From assembly GCA_022711755.1 (NCBI GenBank), contig JAKLEA010000006.1:276238-340237 (forward strand): a stretch of 64,000 nt of DNA. The letters are read 5' to 3'. Below the pieces are notes generated by a model. It was not told where the DNA came from and did no database searches. It saw nothing but the letters and a program-made list of their open reading frames with translations. The DNA is from Planctomycetota bacterium (GTDB taxonomy: Bacteria > Planctomycetota > Brocadiia > SM23-32 > JAKLEA01). The position numbers were made by a program, and so were the translations under genes. Shown here piece by piece: positions 1 through 8,861 of this stretch (positions are counted from its first letter, which is position 1; each line of letters starts with the position of its first letter).

Positions 1-747
1 GCTCTCCCACGCCGTCGAGGGGCGGCAGCCTTCCCCGCGACGATTCTGCAGGCTCTTCAGGTCAGCCGGGCGTTCCCACTCGCGCGCGATATGCGTCGCG
101 GATGCGTCTCCGATGACGATGGTCGGATCGCCGAAGAATGAATAGTCAAAGCCCGGATTATTGTTCGGCCCGGGGCCGGTCTCGAGCGACAACTCGATAT
201 CGCTGCCGGCGTATTCGCTGAGATCGAAGGAGTGATCTTCCCATTCGCCCTTCGAGTAATACGTATTCATAAGCTCGACGGTTCTGTCGCCGCGCTTGAC
301 GCGGGCCCGGAAGTCGCTGCCGTCCGATTTTCCCTCGACGGCAATTTCCTTCCACATGGCGATTGAGAACTCCAGTCGAATCGGCTTGACATCCGGAAGG
401 CGGAGCGGATAAGTGGCGGTCGTCGTTCCCGTGCCGTTCTTCCAGGGGCAGTGGATGAGCAGGCAGCCCTTGCCGTCCTGCCTGCCGCGCGGGGTGAAGG
501 AGATCCCGTTCGCGTCGTAGAAATGCCCCGTCCACGACGGCGGCATCTCCCCGGCGCGCCCGTCCGTGTATCGGTATGCGACGCGGTAGATACCGAGGTC
601 CACGAGCGGCCACCTGCCCGCGCCAGGCTCGACGCGCTCCGGCAGGCCGCCCTTTTCCGACAACGCTATCGCCCCGGCGTCGCTGAGCGCCGCACAACCT
701 GCGGCAAGAACAAGCGCGGCTGGCGCCAGCAATCTCGCAAGGTCCAT
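1..747 (-). CDS. Secreted lipoprotein, beta-sandwich-like, C-terminus off the window
   Basis: An open frame runs from an ATG at 747 to the left edge without a stop (249 codons), so the C-terminus is missing. GGAGGAG lies 4 nt upstream of the ATG. The N-terminus is a lipoprotein signal: a hydrophobic stretch ending in LAAGC at residues 15-19, with Cys19 the predicted lipidated residue. The rest reads as an all-beta extracellular domain (for example GHFYDANGISFTPRG and LEFSIAMWKEIAVEG), of the sort found as accessory modules in carbohydrate-active lipoproteins. I do not recognise the family and see no catalytic motif. A longer-looking frame in another register overlaps it but has no family resemblance; the lipobox and Shine-Dalgarno site favour this one. 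Confidence 0.7.
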   Translation of the reverse strand, partial: MDLARLLAPAALVLAAGCAALSDAGAIALSEKGGLPERVEPGAGRWPLVDLGIYRVAYRYTDGRAGEMPPSWTGHFYDANGISFTPRGRQDGKGCLLIHCPWKNGTGTTTATYPLRLPDVKPIRLEFSIAMWKEIAVEGKSDGSDFRARVKRGDRTVELMNTYYSKGEWEDHSFDLSEYAGSDIELSLETGPGPNNNPGFDYSFFGDPTIVIGDASATHIAREWERPADLKSLQNRRGEGCRPSTAWES

Positions 748-816
748 TAACCTTCTCCTCCATTATTGTGACGCGCCCGGCCAATCCGAATCGGGAAGGA
801 AACCTGCGCGCGGAGT

Positions 817-2058
817 TCAGGCATGGAAGGCCATTCCCGCGAAGGTGACCATGCTGCCCATCTCCTCCTCGACGCTCTGCTGGTATGAAACAAGCTCCGC
901 CTCACGCCCGCGCAGGGCGTTGAGGAGGACGTAAATCGGAGGAATGCCGCAGACGTTCAGGTCCTCGCATTCCTGGCGGGCGTGCTCCAGGAAGCCGTCC
1001 GGATCGCCCTTCCCGGCGAAGCCCAGAAGCGTCCTGTCCGCGTTCTCAACCTGCTTGAGCAGCAGGGGGCTGATCGGTATCTGCTGCCCGAAGCGGGCGC
1101 CGACGTGGCTGAGGTCGGCGCTGGCGATGATGCAGACCTTCTCCGGTCCTTCCCCAGCCCAGGAGGCGAGGGTATCGCAGAGATTGCGGATTTCCCTTCT
1201 TATCTCCCCCCCCCTCTCGCCGGCCGGATTGGTTTCCGCGTCCGTCAGCCGGGAGCAGAGGACTGGCACGATGCTGAAGTCGGCGCGTCCGCCCAGCGCG
1301 TGCTGAAGCATGAGAGCCTGGAACTCAATGGTATGCTCGTTCAGGTGGGCAAGCTCGTCTTCGAAGTAAGCGTCTTCCATCCCCCGCGCAAGGGCCTCCA
1401 CGCGCCCGGCGTCCGCGCGGACCTTGCCGATGGGCGTTTCGAAATCCTTGGCGGTGAGCGACACGGGCGCGCTGCCGGAGTGGCTCGTGCCGAGGATGAC
1501 GTAGGTTTCCGCTGGAGCGGCCTCCATGACGCGACGATAAGTCCGGGCATAGCACAGCCCGCCGCGCCCAAGATCAATATGGGGCGCTATAAAGCCGCGC
1601 AGCGGGCGGCCTGTTCCGCGCGACTCAGGCAGGCCGGGGCCTCCGTTCTCCGTGAAGAGCGAGTCAAGAAATTCGCGCAGCTCCGCCTCTTCCTCCGGGT
1701 AGCCGGTTCCGGCGTGGGCGGCCTCTCGCGAGGGCGATTCGCGGTAGAGCTTCTTCAGGTTTGCGACGTATTCATCGAAGCGTTCGCTTTCCAGGAAGAG
1801 CGCCTCGTCGAGCTGGCCAATCATCTCGGCGAGTTTATCGCTGGGAACAAGTTCGCCGAACTGCCGGGTGAGGGCCACCTGCATGTCGCGGACGGTGTTC
1901 TCCCCGTTCATCAGGATCAGGATGTGCAGCATGGCGGAGTGCAGGACGGCCTGCCCGGGGGCCATGTTTGTGGGATCGCGCAGGACGATCACCTGTTCCC
2001 CCTCCATTTCGCAGGGGATGACCTCCAGGGCGCGAAGTCTCGGCTTTTCGGGTATCAT
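817..2058 (-). CDS. amrB: AmmeMemoRadiSam system protein B (MEMO family) with N-terminal extension
   Basis: 413 aa. Residues from about 150 to the end are MEMO-like (COG1355), with the family signatures APHIDLGRGG (His160), VILGTSHSG, LNEHTIEFQ and IIASADLSHVGARFG; these supply the His/Cys-type active-site pocket shared with extradiol-dioxygenase-like folds. The biochemical role of bacterial MEMO is not settled; it usually accompanies an AMMECR1 protein and a radical SAM enzyme, neither of which is next to it here. Residues 1-130 precede the MEMO domain and contain a helical segment (HILILMNGENTVRDM onward) resembling the small winged-helix PqqD-like fold; that comparison is by eye. Divergent from mnmE across a gap of about 110 bp. 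Confidence 0.85.
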   Translation of the reverse strand: MIPEKPRLRALEVIPCEMEGEQVIVLRDPTNMAPGQAVLHSAMLHILILMNGENTVRDMQVALTRQFGELVPSDKLAEMIGQLDEALFLESERFDEYVANLKKLYRESPSREAAHAGTGYPEEEAELREFLDSLFTENGGPGLPESRGTGRPLRGFIAPHIDLGRGGLCYARTYRRVMEAAPAETYVILGTSHSGSAPVSLTAKDFETPIGKVRADAGRVEALARGMEDAYFEDELAHLNEHTIEFQALMLQHALGGRADFSIVPVLCSRLTDAETNPAGERGGEIRREIRNLCDTLASWAGEGPEKVCIIASADLSHVGARFGQQIPISPLLLKQVENADRTLLGFAGKGDPDGFLEHARQECEDLNVCGIPPIYVLLNALRGREAELVSYQQSVEEEMGSMVTFAGMAFHA

Positions 2059-2171
2059 TCTTTGGCCTCGCTTTCAGCGGTTCAGGGAAACGCAGGCGGC
2101 ATGTTACAATGCGACTGCGAACTGTGTCAAAGCCGCCGCATGATCCGGGATCGGTTTCTGAGGAATCTGGT

Positions 2172-3800
2172 TTGTTGGGTTCAAAGTCGCCGGACACAAT
2201 CATGGCGATTTCATCCCCCGCCGGGGTCGGGGAGCGGGCGATACTGCGCCTGAGCGGTCCGCAAGCCCTGAGCGTTGCGCGGGATATGTTCGCTCCGGGC
2301 GACATTGGCAACTGCGCGCGGCTCACAAGCGGTCCCCCATCAGCCAATACTGATCCGCCTTCTCCCTCGGACTTGTTTAGCGCCCAGGATTCAGTTAATG
2401 CTGATCGCATGAATGCCTTCCTTCTCCTTGGGGAGAAGGCGGCCGCGCCGCTTGCGGCGCGCCGGATGAGGGGGGGGAGAAATTGTCCAAACGCTTCATG
2501 CGCAACTTCTTCTGAGGACGCTTCTTTCCGCCCGGACCAGGAACCGAAATTCGGAACCTACCGCGCCTATATCGGCGAACTAAGCTCGGGCGAGGACCTG
2601 CCGCCCATTCCGTGCATGTTGTTCGTCATGCGCAAGCCGCGATCGTACACGCGGGAGGACGTCGTCGAATTTCACCTCCTTTCCAGCCCCCCCCTGCTTG
2701 AAATCATCATGGAAGACGTCCTGCGCGGGCCGCGCAGAGTCAGGCTCGCGGAGCCGGGCGAATTCACGAGGCGGGCATTCCTGAACGGGCGCATTGACCT
2801 CGTCCAGGCGGAGGCGGTCATGGCGGCCATCAGCGCGCGCAACGAAGCGGAGCTTCGCCGCTCGGTCGAGTCCCTGTCCGGCGGAATTTCCCGCCGGATA
2901 AGGCAGGCGCGGGAGGCGCTGATCGAGATTCTTGCGGAGATCGAGGCCGGGCTGGACTTCTCCGATCAGGACGTCGAACCCGCATCGCTCGACGGACTGC
3001 ATTCCCGAATGGAGCAACTCAAGACGGAGCTTCGCCGCCTTGCGTCGGACGGCGCGACCGACGACGCAAAGCGGAACGAACCGACGGTCGTCCTCTGCGG
3101 CCCGCCCAACGCCGGGAAATCCAGCCTCTTCAACGCGCTTGTCGGACGTGACGCGGCCATTGTGACTGACATTGCCGGAACGACGCGCGACGCGACGCAT
3201 TCCGCGCTCAAACTTGACGGCGCGGAAATCCGACTCGTTGATTCCGCGGGGTTGAGTTCGTCATATGCCGCAGGACCGGACGCGGACGCCGTAGCCGGGG
3301 CGAAGCGATGGATCGCGGCGGCGGACCTGGTGGTCTTCGTCCTTGACAGGTCGCTCCCGCTGAAAGAGCCTGACTTGGAAGCCCTGCTCTCCCTCGGCGC
3401 AAGGCGCGTAATTCTGATTCTTAACAAGAGCGATCTACCGCCGGCATTCGGGCCGGAGGACGTATCCCGATTCGGCGTCGGCTTTCCAATCTTCGAGGCT
3501 TCAAGTGTGACGGGCCTCGGCCTGGACGGCGTAAGAGCGGCCATGCGCGAATGCGTGATCGGGGGGGGGGTTGACGCATCGGGATGGTCATGCGTCATGA
3601 ACCTTCGCCAGCGCGAGGCCGCGCGCGGCGCGGTTGCCTCCCTGGATGACGCAATTGCGGTGGTTCGCGCCGGGGAGCCGCTGGAGTTCGCCGCTCTTGG
3701 ACTCCGGGAGGCGGCGCTGCGACTGGCCTCGCTCACCGGAGAGATTTCAGCGGATAATGTTCTTGACGCGATCTTCTCACAGTTCTGCATAGGAAAGTAG
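2172..3800 (+). CDS. mnmE: tRNA uridine-5-carboxymethylaminomethyl modification GTPase MnmE
   Basis: With MnmG, MnmE modifies the wobble uridine (cmnm5U) of certain tRNAs. The N-terminal folate-binding domain begins DTIMAISSPAGVG; the G domain has G1 GPPNAGKSS, G2 DIAGTTRD, G3 DSAG and G4 NKSD; the protein ends in the family hallmark CIGK. The homology start is close to TTG 2172, which follows GAGGAA by a good distance; ATG 2202 is an alternative and ATG 2109 is upstream of the homology. At about 542 aa it is some 90 residues longer than the usual 450. The excess lies between NCARL and PKFGTYRAY (about 2335-2550), low-complexity sequence encoded by a dispersed palindromic repeat inserted in frame. 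Confidence 0.93.
   Translation: MLGSKSPDTIMAISSPAGVGERAILRLSGPQALSVARDMFAPGDIGNCARLTSGPPSANTDPPSPSDLFSAQDSVNADRMNAFLLLGEKAAAPLAARRMRGGRNCPNASCATSSEDASFRPDQEPKFGTYRAYIGELSSGEDLPPIPCMLFVMRKPRSYTREDVVEFHLLSSPPLLEIIMEDVLRGPRRVRLAEPGEFTRRAFLNGRIDLVQAEAVMAAISARNEAELRRSVESLSGGISRRIRQAREALIEILAEIEAGLDFSDQDVEPASLDGLHSRMEQLKTELRRLASDGATDDAKRNEPTVVLCGPPNAGKSSLFNALVGRDAAIVTDIAGTTRDATHSALKLDGAEIRLVDSAGLSSSYAAGPDADAVAGAKRWIAAADLVVFVLDRSLPLKEPDLEALLSLGARRVILILNKSDLPPAFGPEDVSRFGVGFPIFEASSVTGLGLDGVRAAMRECVIGGGVDASGWSCVMNLRQREAARGAVASLDDAIAVVRAGEPLEFAALGLREAALRLASLTGEISADNVLDAIFSQFCIGK
2416..2480. repeat. Bipartite hairpin repeat inside mnmE
   Basis: CCTTCTCC (2420-2427) and GGAGAAGG (2432-2439) form a perfect 8-bp stem with a 4-nt loop. 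It is followed by a second hairpin, CGCGCCGC (2444-2451) with GCGGCGCG (2454-2461), and then a G-rich tail GGATGAGGGGGG. The same architecture (pyrimidine-rich stem, second hairpin, G-rich tail) occurs at 8661, 19286 and 61955 in non-coding DNA. Here it is translated as part of MnmE without a stop. Confidence 0.8.
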
Positions 3801-3836
3801 TCACAAGTCTTGCGGCGTAGCCGCATGGAGGAAGGC

Positions 3837-5441
3837 ATGAAACAATCACTCATTCCGGGAACAAGGATTTCTGCGGCCGCGCCGGCCGCGTGTCTCGCGC
3901 TGCTGCTCCTGCAGGCGTGCGGAAGCGCGCAGAAAACAGGGGGGGAGGCAGAGAAACCCCGCTTCTGCCGCGTGGAGGGCGGGCGGCTGCTTGACGGCGA
4001 CGGGCGAGATCTGATCCTTCGCGGGATAAACGTCTCCGGCTCCTCGAAAGCCCCGCCCTTCCTGCCGTGGGCGAAGAAGGAGGACGTCCAACTGTTGCGC
4101 AAGTGGGGCTTCAACCACGTCCGTTACCTGATTGTCTGGGAGGCCGTCGAGCCGCAGCCGGGCGTCTATGACGACGCGTACCTGGATCAGGTCGCGGAGC
4201 GTCTCGCGTGGTGCAGGGAGGCGGGACTGAAGGTCGTGCTGGACATGCACCAGGACCTTTACGCGCGCAAATACGGCGGGGACGGCGCGCCGGAATGGGC
4301 TTGCCTTGAGGACGGCCTGCCCAACCCGACGCTCAGCACGGACATGTGGTTCGTGAACTACCTCAAACCCGTCGTCAACCGCTGCTTCGACAACTTCTGG
4401 GCGAACAAGCCCGGCCCCGGCGGCGTCGGGCTTCAGGACCGGTACGCCGCGATGTGGCAGCATGTCGCCCGGCGGTTCCGCGACGACACGAACATCGTCG
4501 GCTACGACCTGATGAACGAGCCGCACTATGGCTCCGCGATCTACAACATCATTCAGAACGGCATCGTCCTGATGAACAAGCACCTGAGCATGAAATCGAA
4601 GCTCGCGGCGCTCCAACTGGCGCAGAAGCAGAACGTGGAGGCCAATCAGGCGATTGAGATCGTCAAGGAGCTTATGCGCAAGGACGTGCTGCTGAAGCTC
4701 TTCGACGAGGGGAATCCCATCCCGCAGGGCTTCGAGAAGAAACATCTCCAGCCCTTCACCGACAGGATCGCCCAGGCGATACGCGAGGTTGACGCGAATC
4801 ACGTCATCTTCTTCGAGCCGGCCGCGGGGCCGACCTCCAGCACGCGATTCACAACGGGGATGGACGTCCCGAAGGATAAAGCCGGACAGCCGATGAGCAA
4901 CGTCGTCTTCGCGCCGCACCATTACGATTTCGCGGCGGACCTTGGCAGCGCCGAGGTCTACGGAGGGCCGGAGTTCGTGAAGCGCCAGATCGGGCGCGCC
5001 ATCCAGTCAGCCGAGCGCATGGGCGTTCCGGTCTGGTTCGGCGAGTGGGGTTACTGGACCGGCCCCGCAAACGCCCCGCAAATGACCAGCGACACGCTTG
5101 ACGCCTTCGACCATTACATGTGCGGCTGGGCTTACTGGGAATACAGCGAGTGGGTGAAGACCTCGTTCGTGCCGGGCATCTGCGGACGGCCCTACCCCGA
5201 AGCGGTCGCGGGAAGACCGACGCGGATTTCATGCTCGGAAAAGGAATTCGCCCTGGAGTTCGAGTCGCTGCCCGGCGGCGGGGAGACCGTCATCTGGGTC
5301 CCGCCGGAGAGGAGGATTGACGTTGTCATCACGCTGTCTGGCGGCGGGAAGGCGGAATGGGCGAGGACCGGGAGCGGACACGTGAAGGCGATATGCACGG
5401 CAGGCGGGGGGAAATGTTCCGTGGTGATTCGGATGCAATAA
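3837..5441 (+). CDS. GH5-family glycoside hydrolase lipoprotein (endoglycosylceramidase-like)
   Basis: 534 aa from ATG 3837, which is preceded by GGAGGAAGG. A lipoprotein signal ends in LLLLQAC. The mature part is a TIM-barrel glycosidase: NHVRYLIVWEAVEPQPGVYD early in the barrel, the acid/base Glu in YDLMNEPHYG, and the nucleophile Glu in VWFGEWGYW. These fit GH5 and the layout resembles endoglycosylceramidase-like members (LDMHQDLYARKYGG, DGAPEWA), with a beta-sandwich C-terminal domain of about 90 residues. Substrate cannot be fixed from sequence; a beta-glucoside or glycolipid glycan is plausible. It would act outside the cytoplasm, anchored by Cys. It follows mnmE by 36 bp and is convergent with the restriction-modification gene. 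Confidence 0.88.
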   Translation: MKQSLIPGTRISAAAPAACLALLLLQACGSAQKTGGEAEKPRFCRVEGGRLLDGDGRDLILRGINVSGSSKAPPFLPWAKKEDVQLLRKWGFNHVRYLIVWEAVEPQPGVYDDAYLDQVAERLAWCREAGLKVVLDMHQDLYARKYGGDGAPEWACLEDGLPNPTLSTDMWFVNYLKPVVNRCFDNFWANKPGPGGVGLQDRYAAMWQHVARRFRDDTNIVGYDLMNEPHYGSAIYNIIQNGIVLMNKHLSMKSKLAALQLAQKQNVEANQAIEIVKELMRKDVLLKLFDEGNPIPQGFEKKHLQPFTDRIAQAIREVDANHVIFFEPAAGPTSSTRFTTGMDVPKDKAGQPMSNVVFAPHHYDFAADLGSAEVYGGPEFVKRQIGRAIQSAERMGVPVWFGEWGYWTGPANAPQMTSDTLDAFDHYMCGWAYWEYSEWVKTSFVPGICGRPYPEAVAGRPTRISCSEKEFALEFESLPGGGETVIWVPPERRIDVVITLSGGGKAEWARTGSGHVKAICTAGGGKCSVVIRMQ

Positions 5442-5514
5442 CCCGCCGGACGGTTGCGAATCTGGAAACGCTGTCCGAGCCTCCGCGTTGGCCAGCTTCC
5501 GAAAAAACCTGCCG

Positions 5515-8397
5515 TTACGCTTCGCCGCCGCTTTCGACGATGGCGATCTCCTCGTCCGTCAGGTCATAAAGTTCGTAGACGAGGCGGTCTATTTCGGCGT
5601 CGGTGGAGTCAATCTGTCGCTGGATTATTTGTTTTTCAGTAATCGATCTTGTGACTGCGTATTGCTTGTATGTGTTAATGAGTAAACCGACCAGTGCCTC
5701 CATTTTATTACGTTTTGCCAAGTCCCTTTTCTTATCCGGGGAGATGCACCTGTAAGGCAATGCAAGACAGTCGCGAATTGTAACTTGAGGGAAATCATCT
5801 TTTGCGGCCTGGCTCACCTGAGCAAGGTACAATCTCGAGATCAGTTTAGAATTCAGGAGGCCAAGCACGTAGGCGAGAGACTCGCGCCCTTTCGGTTTAA
5901 TTACATATAGGTTCTTATTAGTAATGACAGTTTCGTCTATTGGGGCGGCCATCATGCGCTGCTGTCTGTTAACGAGCCGGCGCAGCAGCAAGCGTGGTCC
6001 TTGGAACCAATGCAACTCCTTGGGACATTCCTGCATATTTTCTCCGAACTCAATCCAGCGCGGGGCATTGAAGTTGATCCGGTATCTGTATACATCACCT
6101 TCGAAATACGGATGTGAATGATCAGATATTCGCTTCTCAGTTAAAAGCGAACTGTCGAATAATACCCCCCTTACCATTGAAACTGCATCTCCAAAGCGAT
6201 TTGGAATATTCTGTCGCATGTGGCACAGCAGGCTCAGGATACCAGGATTGAGAACGAATTTTCTGTTTTCATGACCCTCCCAATATGCTTGCTTGATATT
6301 ACTGTCTTTGAAAACCTCCTGGTCTATTAATGTAAGCGCCCCTCTCTTGGGATACTCATGGACGTTGACTTCATGGTTCTTTTCCGGTTGCAACTTCCGT
6401 GTTGTCAACAGCACCGTGTCAATATAGGCATCCTTGAATACATCGAATGGCAAAAGGATTACGCTTTCAATAGTGAAGCCAAGGATAAATTCTCGAAGGC
6501 TTGTATAGGCCGGACCACCAAGCCAGGCTGATGGAATGATGTACCCAAACCGCCCGCGCTTCCTCAATCGCCCATGTGCCGCCTCCACAAACGCTACATA
6601 ATAATCTGGAAACGCGCGCATGAGGTTGTACTTGCTCTCCAGATAATCGAGTCTTTCCGGCGAAATGTTCGACCCGTATGGCGGATTTCCGATCACGCAG
6701 TCGAAGCCGCCGTCCTTAAACGCGCCGGGGAACTCGCGTTTCCAGTCAAATGGATTGACTCGTTTCATTTCCCCAAGATCGAGGTTTAATTTTCCATGGA
6801 AATAATCCGGCCCGATGAGGGAATTGCCGCACTTGATGTTATCCGACAGATTGGGCAGGGCGCGGTTGTGGAACAGTTCCAGTTGTCTCGATATCGAAAC
6901 GTCGCTCTCGCCCTCCAATGCCTTGAGCAGCAGGGAGAGTTTTGATACCTCGACGGCCTGCGGATCTATGTCAACGCCAAAAATGTGAGTGGTCAGAATG
7001 CGTTTCTTTTCCTCGATAGTGAGCCGCCACTGCCCGTTCCGCGGATCTTTATAGACGGCGCTTACATGCCGCTCCGGCTTATGCTCGACGTACCATTTCA
7101 GGCAGTGGTCAAGGAGAAGCTGGTACGCGCCTAACAGGAGCGACCCGCTCCCGCAGGCCATATCAAGAACCCGGAAGGTCGCCTTGCCTCTCCCGCCTGC
7201 CAGTTGAGCGGGGCTACAGCCCTCGATCTGCCGCCCCACTGTCTGCTTCACGATGTAATCAACAATATATGACGGCGTGTAGTAGACGCCGCCAGCTTTG
7301 CGGACTTCCGGCTTTTCCTCAACCTTGGCCCTATGGCCCTCTGTCAGACGGATGACCTTGCCAAGAAACCTCTCATAAACCGTGCCGAGTATCTCGACCG
7401 GCATCACGCCGAAATGGTAGGGCGAGCCGTGGATGAAATAAAGGCTTTCAAGAATCAGCTTGAACACCTTGTCGTCAACAACAAGCGTCGGTGTTATGCG
7501 ATCCGGCGCTTCAGAGATTCCGTCCTCCCTGCGGAAATGAAACAGGCCGGAGTTGTACCTGTCATCTGCCTTGCGGCAAAGAATCTTCATGAAGCGGCTG
7601 TATATGTCCGGCTGTTCGCAGAGCTTCAAGAGTTGTTCATATGGCTCGATCCCCCGGTCTTCGGCCATGCGCAAAAACACGACCCGGTCAATCGTTCGGT
7701 GAACGGCTGTATTAAGATCGTCGGAAGAAATATCAGGATTCCTGAGCGCAATGTGACGGGCCAGTTCATCGCGCCAGCGTTCAAGTTCCTTGAGGAATTC
7801 CTCATCAACTTCAGAAGTGCCGCGCTTCCGCTTGGAGGTTGCGAGTTGATCGAAAGCGCCCGACCAGACAGCTTCTTTTGAAAGAACATTCCACAGTTCT
7901 TGCCAGCGTTCGGGATATTCTTCGAAATGGAAGAACATTATCCGCGCCCGGCTTGCCTTGTCCTTGGGCTTTGGTGGAATCGTGCAGTCGTAGACCGCTA
8001 GTTGATCGAAATTCGTCAGGACTGACACTGCTAGCTTTCCGTTCCAACCGTATCTTCTCACTTGGTAGGCCGGTTCAGGAGTTGCTTCAATGTCTATGCT
8101 GCACTTCTTGGCTTCTGCGTAGAACTTACGCGACTCCCCGACGCGAAATGTGTAGTCCGGCGCCTTGTGATGACCTTCTACGTCGAGACTGTCCTCGGTG
8201 ACGACGTCCCGATACTGCGGGGCGACCATGGCAGCGTTGCCCACATCCCAGCCAAGCGCCTCGAACAGCGGATCAATAAGGTTCAGGCGAACATGCGCCT
8301 CCTTGACGCCCGGCTCCAGAAACTTTTCCCGATTAGTCGAATAATACTGGCAGAGCTTCTCTATCGCCTCCCTGCCCTGCTCAAACGTCTTGCCCAT
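5515..8397 (-). CDS. Type IIG restriction-modification enzyme (nuclease-methyltransferase fusion)
   Basis: 960 aa from ATG 8397 (GGAGAG six nt upstream); an upstream ATG at 8469 lacks such a site. The N-terminal 110 residues form a PD-(D/E)xK nuclease module: Asp81 in APDYTF, and Glu95 and Lys97 in AEAKK. After a helical linker comes an N6-adenine methyltransferase with motif I VLDMACGSGSLLL and motif IV CVIGNPPYGS, then a TaqI-like C-terminal target-recognition region. Nuclease, methylase and specificity on one chain is the type IIG arrangement (Eco57I-like), so no partner gene is needed and none is adjacent. Much of 5640-6560 is clearly more A+T-rich than its surroundings, consistent with horizontal acquisition. 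Confidence 0.88.
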   Translation of the reverse strand: MGKTFEQGREAIEKLCQYYSTNREKFLEPGVKEAHVRLNLIDPLFEALGWDVGNAAMVAPQYRDVVTEDSLDVEGHHKAPDYTFRVGESRKFYAEAKKCSIDIEATPEPAYQVRRYGWNGKLAVSVLTNFDQLAVYDCTIPPKPKDKASRARIMFFHFEEYPERWQELWNVLSKEAVWSGAFDQLATSKRKRGTSEVDEEFLKELERWRDELARHIALRNPDISSDDLNTAVHRTIDRVVFLRMAEDRGIEPYEQLLKLCEQPDIYSRFMKILCRKADDRYNSGLFHFRREDGISEAPDRITPTLVVDDKVFKLILESLYFIHGSPYHFGVMPVEILGTVYERFLGKVIRLTEGHRAKVEEKPEVRKAGGVYYTPSYIVDYIVKQTVGRQIEGCSPAQLAGGRGKATFRVLDMACGSGSLLLGAYQLLLDHCLKWYVEHKPERHVSAVYKDPRNGQWRLTIEEKKRILTTHIFGVDIDPQAVEVSKLSLLLKALEGESDVSISRQLELFHNRALPNLSDNIKCGNSLIGPDYFHGKLNLDLGEMKRVNPFDWKREFPGAFKDGGFDCVIGNPPYGSNISPERLDYLESKYNLMRAFPDYYVAFVEAAHGRLRKRGRFGYIIPSAWLGGPAYTSLREFILGFTIESVILLPFDVFKDAYIDTVLLTTRKLQPEKNHEVNVHEYPKRGALTLIDQEVFKDSNIKQAYWEGHENRKFVLNPGILSLLCHMRQNIPNRFGDAVSMVRGVLFDSSLLTEKRISDHSHPYFEGDVYRYRINFNAPRWIEFGENMQECPKELHWFQGPRLLLRRLVNRQQRMMAAPIDETVITNKNLYVIKPKGRESLAYVLGLLNSKLISRLYLAQVSQAAKDDFPQVTIRDCLALPYRCISPDKKRDLAKRNKMEALVGLLINTYKQYAVTRSITEKQIIQRQIDSTDAEIDRLVYELYDLTDEEIAIVESGGEA

Positions 8398-8861
8398 CTG
8401 CGGCTCTCCATCTCGCGATCTTGGATACTGACTCCGGGCTGCATCCGGGAACGCCGGATCGTCGGACACGGTCCGGCGACCTCTCCTGCTTCGCGCGATA
8501 TCTTAATCAATAACGCCTGCGGCTTCAATGCAAGGATAATCACTATTGACGGTCGCCTAAACGTATCCGGCGCAAAAGGCGCGTTTGTTGCGGCGCGGTT
8601 CTGCGCCCGCGCAATTCTGCGCGCGTACAGTCGTCCCGGTCGTATTACGCGAATACACTGCCTTCCCCCGCGCCGCGTAGCGGGGGAAGGGGGACCAACC
8701 GAAGGTTGGTGGAAGGGGGCAGGAAATGACTGTGGCAGCCATTACCCTCTTCCGTTCTCCGAAGGAAAGTTTGCGCTTTACGCATACCCCGACTGCTGGA
8801 AACTGTGCAGTCGAGACGCCTGCGCCACCATTTGCGCCCGTAAGCGATCCGCCACGTCCGC
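8398..8861. repeat. Intergenic region with nested dispersed repeats
   Basis: 464 bp without a credible gene. It holds a bipartite hairpin repeat at 8661-8720: CCTTCCCCCG (8661-8670) pairs with CGGGGGAAGG (8681-8690), then ACCAACC (8694-8700) pairs with GGTTGGT (8704-8710), followed by GGAAGGGGGC. On either side are pieces that resemble a different repeat present intact near 61760-61845: TTCTGCGC with CGTCCCGG at about 8600-8645, and GTCGAGACGCCTGCG at about 8813. This suggests one repeat inserted into another. Confidence 0.6.

Noticed and set aside
158..784. Minus-strand frame of 208 codons with a good length at the left edge
   Set aside because: Arg-rich sequence with no motif; the overlapping frame starting at 747 has a Shine-Dalgarno site and lipobox and stays open to the edge.
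982..2253. Long plus-strand frame (about 420 codons) opposite the MEMO gene
   Set aside because: Antisense shadow of a G+C-rich gene; no family motifs, while the minus-strand product has clear MEMO signatures.
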